Origin: Massilia brevitalea
GTDB lineage: Bacteria; Pseudomonadota; Gammaproteobacteria; Burkholderiales; Burkholderiaceae_D
Reading direction: 5' to 3'
Assembly: GCF_030711405.1 (NCBI RefSeq)
Contig: NZ_JAULSI010000032.1
Span: 1 to 64,000, forward strand
DNA length: 64,000 nucleotides
Position numbers and translations under genes: made by a program. Below the pieces are notes generated by a model, which saw nothing but the letters and a program-made list of their open reading frames with translations, ran no database searches and was not told where the DNA came from. How positions within the stretch are numbered: the stretch's first letter is position 1; each line of letters starts with the position of its first letter. Below, in pieces: positions 58,790 to 64,000 of the stretch.

Positions 58790-60207
58790 GGAGCAGGCGT
58801 CTCCCCGAGCAGGGCCAGCTGGTCGGCAAAGGCGGCAACATGGTCATCCTGCAGGCAGCGCAGATCGAGCCACAGGGTATCGTCGGCAATGCGGCCAATC
58901 ACCGGGCGTGGCAGCGCGCGCAGACGCCTTTCCAGCAGCCCGAGCGGATTGCCGCGGACGCCGGCGCGGGCGCGGACGCCTAAGCCGTGGCTCGGCAGCA
59001 GCTCCACCGGCAGGGCGCCGCTGCCGATCTGGCTGTTCATCGGCGCATCAAGCACGGTATAGCTGTCGCCCAGCGCCTCCTGCAATGGCGCCGCGAGCTG
59101 CGATGCCAGCGCACGCATCTCGGCGGCCGGGCGGGTCAGCAGGCGCAGCGTGGTCAGGCGCTGCGGCAGCAGGTCCGGCGCGCGGTACAGGTTCAGCACC
59201 GGTTCCAATGCCGCCAGGGTCAGCTTCGACACGCGCAGTGCGCGTTTCAATGGATTCTTCTTGATCGTCGCAATCAGGTCGGCGCGGCCGGCGATGATGC
59301 CGCACTGCGGCCCGCCGAGCAGCTTGTCGCCGCTGAAGGTGACGAGATCGGCGCCGGCCGCGATGGTTTCCTTCACCGTCGTTTCGTGCGGCAAGCCATA
59401 GCGTTCCAGGTCGACCAGGGTGCCGCTGCCGAGATCCACCGCGATCGGAATGCCGCGCTCGCGCGATAACGGCGCCAGTTCGGCCACGCTGACTTCCTTG
59501 GTAAAGCCGGTGATCGTATAGTTACTCGCATGGACCTTGAGCAGCAGGGCAGTATTTTCGCCCGCGTACTCTTCATAGTCCTTCAAGTGCGTGCGATTCG
59601 TGGTGCCCACTTCGCGCAAGGTGGCGCCGGCGCGCGCCATGATGTCGGGGATGCGGAAGGCGCCGCCGATTTCCACCAGCTCGCCGCGCGAGACGATCAC
59701 TTCGCGGCCCGGCGCCAGCGCGTTCAGCATCAGCAGCACGGCGGCGGCGTTGTTGTTCACGACAGTGACGGCTTCGGCGCCGGTGAGGGCGCGCAGCTGC
59801 TCCTCGACCAAATCGTCGCGGTCGCCGCGCTTGCCGGTCTCGATGTCCCATTCCAGGTTCATCGGCCAGCGCAGCGCCTCGACCACGGCCTGCACCGCCA
59901 CGTCCGGCAGCAAGGCGCGGCCGAGATTCGTGTGCAATACCGTGCCGGTGAGATTGAACACCGGACGCAGGCGCGACACATTCGCCGCCGCCAGGCGCAT
60001 GCCGAGCAGCGCCACGATACCGTCCACCGACACGCCAGCTTCCGCGCCAGCGCGCAGCGCAGCACGCAGTTCATCGAGCAGCGCACGCAAGGCATCCACG
60101 GTCTGCTCGCGGCCGTAGTCGGCGATCAGCCCCTGGCAAGCCGGCGCGTCCAGCAGCACATGCACGGCCGGCAGGCGCGGCATAGTCGTAGCGGCGGCCT
60201 TCGTCAC
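58786..60207 (-). CDS. selA: L-seryl-tRNA(Sec) selenium transferase
   Basis: 473 residues, PLP enzyme converting Ser-tRNA(Sec) to Sec-tRNA(Sec) with selenophosphate. The PLP lysine is Lys295 in [12 protein letters not shown]. Other SelA blocks: [44 protein letters not shown] at 60207 overlaps the fdhE stop (GTGA) and gives the usual length; an internal ATG is eight codons later. Confidence 0.96.
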   Translation of the reverse strand: MTKAAATTMPRLPAVHVLLDAPACQGLIADYGREQTVDALRALLDELRAALRAGAEAGVSVDGIVALLGMRLAAANVSRLRPVFNLTGTVLHTNLGRALLPDVAVQAVVEALRWPMNLEWDIETGKRGDRDDLVEEQLRALTGAEAVTVVNNNAAAVLLMLNALAPGREVIVSRGELVEIGGAFRIPDIMARAGATLREVGTTNRTHLKDYEEYAGENTALLLKVHASNYTITGFTKEVSVAELAPLSRERGIPIAVDLGSGTLVDLERYGLPHETTVKETIAAGADLVTFSGDKLLGGPQCGIIAGRADLIATIKKNPLKRALRVSKLTLAALEPVLNLYRAPDLLPQRLTTLRLLTRPAAEMRALASQLAAPLQEALGDSYTVLDAPMNSQIGSGALPVELLPSHGLGVRARAGVRGNPLGLLERRLRALPRPVIGRIADDTLWLDLRCLQDDHVAAFADQLALLGETPAP

Positions 60208-61232
60208 GCGTTGTCCTTCAGCCAGAGCAGGGGATTGCCGCTGGCGCGCGCATAGCCGGCCTCGGACACGAGGACGTCGAGCAGCAGGCTGGCCAGATCG
60301 TCGGCCAATGGCTCGACGTGGTAATCGTGTTCCTGGTTGAAGATCTTGCGGTAGGTGTGGCAATCGTCGCAGGTCTCGGCGCGCGCCACCTTGGTCGGGT
60401 CGTTTGCCTTGTCCAGCGTCTTGCCCTGGCCGGCGGCGGCCACGTTGGCGGCTTGCGGATCGGCGGCCTGGTCGACCAGGCCCTGGTAGGCGACCTTGCC
60501 GTTGGCTTCGCAGCACGAGCACTTCACGCGCACCATGTGCCACTCGCTTTCGCAGCAGGCGCAGTGCAGGTAACGGTAACCCTGCGACTGGCCGCCGATG
60601 CGCACCACGCTGGCGACAGGTTGCGAACCGCACACCGGGCACAGGGTGCCGGTCACCAGCGGCTGGGCCCAGGCCGGATCGAGGCGCGAAGCCATCAGGC
60701 TCCAGCTCACCTGCAGGGCAGCAGCGATGAAGGGGGCGCTCAGCGGGTCGATGCCTTCGTCGTAGCCGTTGAGGATGGCGTCGGCCATGCCTTCCAGCTC
60801 GGCGTCGCTCAGGCCGCGCAGCAGGGCCAGCGCAGGCGCCAGTTGCGGCGCTGCCTCGACGCCCGGCCTCAAAGCTTCCAGCAGCGCGGCGAATACCGCA
60901 CGCCAGCCGGCAGGGCGCGCACCGCTGACCGGCAGCGGCGGCATGTTGTGGTCGTGCGCCAGTTTCATCGACGCTTGCTCAGGCAGCTCGACGCTGGCAG
61001 CCGCGCTGCCGCTGGCCACGGCCTGCTGGGCATCGGCCAGTTGCGCCATCAGGCGCAGGTAGCCGCGCAGCGCTTCTTCGACGGGAATGCCCGGCACTTC
61101 ACCGGCCGCCAGCTGGCGCAGGCGCACGGCGCGCGCGGCGAACAGGGTGGCGGGATGCGGCAGCAGCAGGCGCGGGATGGCGTTGTGATCGAGACCTTCG
61201 ATCTCGCCTGGTTGGAGTAGACGTTGTACCAA
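60204..61232 (-). CDS. fdhE: Formate dehydrogenase accessory protein FdhE
   Basis: 342 residues. Four CxxC motifs in the C-terminal half bind metal: LCPVCGS, HCACCES, KCSCCEA and CDDCHTY. The N-terminus [20 protein letters not shown] is typical. FdhE assists maturation of respiratory formate dehydrogenase. Start: a GTG at 61271 lies inside a terminator hairpin, so the TTG at 61232, with CGAGAG upstream, is preferred. The stop overlaps the selA start. Confidence 0.9.
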   Translation of the reverse strand: MVQRLLQPGEIEGLDHNAIPRLLLPHPATLFAARAVRLRQLAAGEVPGIPVEEALRGYLRLMAQLADAQQAVASGSAAASVELPEQASMKLAHDHNMPPLPVSGARPAGWRAVFAALLEALRPGVEAAPQLAPALALLRGLSDAELEGMADAILNGYDEGIDPLSAPFIAAALQVSWSLMASRLDPAWAQPLVTGTLCPVCGSQPVASVVRIGGQSQGYRYLHCACCESEWHMVRVKCSCCEANGKVAYQGLVDQAADPQAANVAAAGQGKTLDKANDPTKVARAETCDDCHTYRKIFNQEHDYHVEPLADDLASLLLDVLVSEAGYARASGNPLLWLKDNA

Positions 61233-61244
61233 AATAAGCTCTCG

Positions 61245-61282
61245 AAAAAAGCAGGGCCGGGTCGTATTCACGAGCCCGGCCC
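61245..61282 (-). terminator. Intrinsic terminator between fdnI and fdhE
   Basis: On the minus strand GGGCCGGG and CCCGGCCC pair around a 13-nt loop and TGCTTTTTT follows. It separates the enzyme subunit genes from fdhE-selA-selB-selC, and probably lets only part of the transcripts pass. Confidence 0.88.
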
Positions 61283-61339
61283 ATTGTAAATCAAGCTGAA
61301 GAAGCGCGTCGGCGGCGCTTCATTCAACCCGCACGGCGC

Positions 61340-61996
61340 TTAGCGGCCGCCCCTGTCGCGCATGAGCTGCTCGAACCAGCGCGGATGATGCTTGCGCACC
61401 CAGCCATAGGTCACGGTGCCGCGCACCATGGCGCCCATCGTGCCCTTGATCCAGATGCCGGCATACACGTGCACGATGATCGAGACGATGATCACGAAGG
61501 CAAAGAACGCGTGCAGCACGGCCGACAGGCGGATCACGCCGATCGGGAACAGGTGCGAGAACCAGGCGCGCCAGATCACGATGCCGGTCAACAGCAGGAA
61601 GGCCATGCAGGCGATCAGCGTGAAGAACAGCATCTTCTGGCCGGCGTTGTAGCGGCCCACCTTTGGCAGCGCATGCTCGTTCCCGGACAGGACATCCGGA
61701 ATCTGCTTCAGCCACTGCTTGTCGCCTTGCTCGAACTGGTTATGGTGCCAGAAGCGCACCACCAGCACAGCGAACGCCACGAACATCACCAGCCCGAAGA
61801 ACGGATGCAGGATGCGGGTCCACTGGCCGCCGCCGAACAGCAGCGCCAGCCAGGCCATGACCGGATGGAACATGGCCAGGCCCGACAAACCAGCCAGCAC
61901 GAAGCAGATCGCCGTGATCCAATGGTTGCTGCGTTCATTGGCGTTGTAGCGTTCGATCAGCGGGTTGCCGTCTTTATCGCGCAACTCATGCTTCAT
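61340..61996 (-). CDS. fdnI: Formate dehydrogenase gamma subunit (cytochrome b556)
   Basis: 218 residues, four membrane helices ([76 protein letters not shown]). Haem-ligand histidines are present in several of them, e.g. HPFFG and VHVYAG. It anchors the enzyme and passes electrons to quinone. The start overlaps the fdxH stop by 11 nt. Confidence 0.94.
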   Translation of the reverse strand: MKHELRDKDGNPLIERYNANERSNHWITAICFVLAGLSGLAMFHPVMAWLALLFGGGQWTRILHPFFGLVMFVAFAVLVVRFWHHNQFEQGDKQWLKQIPDVLSGNEHALPKVGRYNAGQKMLFFTLIACMAFLLLTGIVIWRAWFSHLFPIGVIRLSAVLHAFFAFVIIVSIIVHVYAGIWIKGTMGAMVRGTVTYGWVRKHHPRWFEQLMRDRGGR

Positions 61997-62906
61997 GCTT
62001 GTCCTCCTGCAGCCGCTTCGCTTCCGCCAGCGCCTCGGCTTCCTCGTCGCGGCTCACCTCGTTCGGACCGACACGGGTGTAGTGGAACAGGCCAGCCAGG
62101 GCGGCGGCAGCCATGCCGGCCATCGCCAGCGGCTTGGCCAGGCCCTTCCAGATGGCGACGGCCGGGCTGATGCTCGGGTTGTCGCGCAGGCCGGAATACA
62201 AGGAGGGCTTGTTCGCGTGATGCAGGACGTACATCACGTGGGTGCCGCCCACGCCGGCCGGGTCGTACAGGCCGGCGTTCTGGTAGCCGCGTTCCTTCAG
62301 GTCCTCGATACGCTCGGCCGCATGCGTCTTCATGTCCTCCTTGGTGCCGAACATGATGGCGCCGGTCGGGCAGGTCTTGACGCAGGCCGGTTCCTGGCCA
62401 ACTGCCACCCGGTCCGAGCACAGCGTGCATTTATAGGCGCGGTTGTCCTGCTTCGAGATGCGCGGCACGTCGAACGGGCAGCCCGTCACGCAGTAGCCGC
62501 AGCCGATGCAGTTCTCCTGCTGGAAGTCGACGATGCCGTTCGCGTACTGCACGATCGCGCCCGGCGCCGGGCAGGCCTTCAGGCAGCCCGGGTCTTCGCA
62601 GTGCATGCAGCCGTCCTTGCGGATCAGCCACTCGAGGTTGCCGTCTTCGTTCTCGTGCTCGGCAAACCGCATCACCGTCCACGACTTCGGGGTGAGGTCG
62701 GTCGGGTTGTCGTAGATGCCGGAGTTGACGCCGACTTCGTCGCGGATGTCGTTCCACTCCATGCAGGCGGTCTGGCATGCCTTGCAGCCGATGCATTTCG
62801 AGGCGTCGATCAGCTTGGCGACGCTGCCGCCCACCGGCGAACGCGCGGTAGGCGGGGTCACGGTGGTGGCCGAGACCCGTTTGATGTCCAACGATTGTAG
62901 TGCCAT
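61986..62906 (-). CDS. fdxH: Formate dehydrogenase iron-sulfur (beta) subunit
   Basis: 306 residues with four [4Fe-4S] binding motifs: [35 protein letters not shown] and CTLCSDR...CVKTCP. A C-terminal membrane helix ([20 protein letters not shown]) anchors it, as in E. coli FdnH/FdoH. It carries electrons from the molybdenum subunit to the cytochrome b subunit. Confidence 0.95.
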   Translation of the reverse strand: MALQSLDIKRVSATTVTPPTARSPVGGSVAKLIDASKCIGCKACQTACMEWNDIRDEVGVNSGIYDNPTDLTPKSWTVMRFAEHENEDGNLEWLIRKDGCMHCEDPGCLKACPAPGAIVQYANGIVDFQQENCIGCGYCVTGCPFDVPRISKQDNRAYKCTLCSDRVAVGQEPACVKTCPTGAIMFGTKEDMKTHAAERIEDLKERGYQNAGLYDPAGVGGTHVMYVLHHANKPSLYSGLRDNPSISPAVAIWKGLAKPLAMAGMAAAALAGLFHYTRVGPNEVSRDEEAEALAEAKRLQEDKHEA

Positions 62907-62922
62907 ATCTATTCTCCGGTCC

Positions 62923-64000
62923 TCAAGCCTTCTCGACTTTCACCAGGAAGGACTTGAATTCCGGTGTCTGCGAGTTACCGTCGCCCACGACGGGGGTCAG
63001 GGTGTTGGTCAAATAACCAGGCTTGGTCAGTCCCTTGAAGCCAAAGTGAATCGGGATACCGATGGTGAAGGTTTCCTTGCCGTCGATTTTCAAAGCCTTG
63101 ATACGCTTGGTGACGATGCACTTGGCGATGATGTGGCCGCGTTTCGACGTCACTTTCACATGGTCGCCCGCCACCACGCCAATCGTCCTGGCGTGCGCTT
63201 CGCCGATTTCCACGAACTGCTCCGGCTGGATGATCGCGTTCAGGCGGGCATGCTTGGTCCAGGTGTGGAAGTGCTCGGTCAGGCGATAGGTGGTCGCCAC
63301 GATCGGGAACTCGGCCGCGGTGCCCATCTGCTTGCGGTCGTCGGGGAAGACGCGCGCGCCAGGGTTGCTGATGGCCCGTGGATTATTCGGGTGCATCAGG
63401 TTCTTGCCGACCGGGTTCTCGAATGGCTCGTAGTGCTCGGGGAAGGGCCCCTCGTTCATCATGCCGCGGGCGAAGAAACGCGCCACGCCTTCGGCATTCA
63501 TGATGAAGGGGTTCATGCCGCCCACCGGGTTCTCGTCCAGCTTGAAGTCCGGCACGTCGGCGCCGCCCCAGGACGTACCGTTCCACGCCACCAGCTTGCG
63601 CGTCGGGTCGAACGGCTTGCCCTGCGTATCGCAGGACGCGCGGTTGTACAGCACGCGGCGGTTCGCTGGCCAGGCCCAGGCCCAGTTCAGCGTATTGCCG
63701 ATGCCGGTCGGGTCGCTGTTGTCGCGGCGGCCCATTTGGTTGCCGGCTTGCGTCCACGAACCTGCGAAGATCCAGCAGCCCGAGGCGGTGGAGCCGTCGT
63801 CGCGCAATTGCGCAAAGCCAGCCAGCTGCTCGCCCTTCTTCGCCAACACCTTGGTCGGGTCTTTCGGGTCGAGCACGTCGGCCAGCGCCTTGCCGTTGAA
63901 CTCCATCGCGAGTTCTTCCGGGGTCGGGCTGTGCGGACGGGCGTAGTTCCAGGTCAGGTTCAGGATCGGATCCGGGAACTTGCCGCCATCCTTCTGGTAG
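62923..64000 (-). CDS. fdnG: Formate dehydrogenase alpha subunit (molybdopterin), C-terminal part
   Basis: The C-terminal 359 residues; the gene continues beyond the right edge. The frame is open to 64000 (upstream of the internal Met it reads [18 protein letters not shown]). Seen: [45 protein letters not shown] and the molydopterin-dinucleotide domain ending FLVKVEKA. This matches the FdnG/FdoG type. The adjoining sel genes make a selenocysteine enzyme likely, but the active-site codon is outside the window. Confidence 0.93.
   Translation of the reverse strand, partial: YQKDGGKFPDPILNLTWNYARPHSPTPEELAMEFNGKALADVLDPKDPTKVLAKKGEQLAGFAQLRDDGSTASGCWIFAGSWTQAGNQMGRRDNSDPTGIGNTLNWAWAWPANRRVLYNRASCDTQGKPFDPTRKLVAWNGTSWGGADVPDFKLDENPVGGMNPFIMNAEGVARFFARGMMNEGPFPEHYEPFENPVGKNLMHPNNPRAISNPGARVFPDDRKQMGTAAEFPIVATTYRLTEHFHTWTKHARLNAIIQPEQFVEIGEAHARTIGVVAGDHVKVTSKRGHIIAKCIVTKRIKALKIDGKETFTIGIPIHFGFKGLTKPGYLTNTLTPVVGDGNSQTPEFKSFLVKVEKA

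Noticed and set aside
61233..61271. GTG at 61271 as fdhE start
   Set aside because: It lies within a terminator hairpin; the TTG at 61232 directly precedes the family N-terminus.

Overview
The window is a stretch of high-G+C bacterial chromosome whose gene content and architecture point to a betaproteobacterium of the Oxalobacteraceae (Massilia/Telluria-like). This placement is an inference from gene families; no 16S rRNA lies in the window. The left edge is the end of an rRNA operon (23S-5S spacer, 5S rRNA, terminator). Genes are densely packed on both strands, often with ATGA-type overlaps. No IS element, prophage or CRISPR array is visible.

Layout. 0.4-5.2 kb: a two-domain retropepsin-like protein that has lost both catalytic aspartates, an S9 peptidase and a coiled-coil membrane protein. 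5.2-11.2 kb: a branched-chain-amino-acid-type ABC transporter (substrate-binding protein on the minus strand; LivH, a fused LivM-LivG and LivF on the plus strand) followed by a 3-hydroxyacyl-CoA/carnitine-type dehydrogenase. 11.4-15.8 kb: Nudix protein, cupin/JmjC-like protein, a small unknown, DoxX, catalase. 15.8-29.6 kb: an island of detoxification-type enzymes (two alpha/beta hydrolases, two YtcJ-like amidohydrolases, YcaC-like hydrolase, pirin, DoxX, OsmC, XapX, DUF1275, porin) interleaved with three response regulators and a single histidine kinase without a sensor domain. 29.7-32.8 kb: small unknowns and an MBL-fold hydrolase.

32.8-44.5 kb: genes for aldehyde and alcohol chemistry (an orphan PaoC-type molybdenum subunit, a damaged aldo/keto reductase, a cupin lipoprotein, a YahK-type alcohol dehydrogenase, an MFS transporter) with two paralogous LysR regulators. 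The promoter regions of four of these units share a perfect ATGA-N7-TCAT box, which fits the T-N11-A LysR rule, so they look like one regulon. zwf and a pnuC-nadR pair are embedded there. 44.5-56.5 kb: envelope and housekeeping functions (TPR protein, TonB-C protein, MscS-type channel, DUF5694, TerC-CBS-CorC protein, lipoprotein, DUF4132, FadL).

56.7-64.0 kb, minus strand: a complete selenocysteine/formate-dehydrogenase module in the order fdnG(partial)-fdxH-fdnI-terminator-fdhE-selA-selB-tRNA-Sec. It supplies the enzyme, its maturation factor and the Sec decoding machinery together. A dispersed family of hairpin repeats beginning GTAGGGTGG occurs at four places, once inside a coding sequence. 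A separate 25-bp perfect inverted repeat covers the end of the cupin gene.
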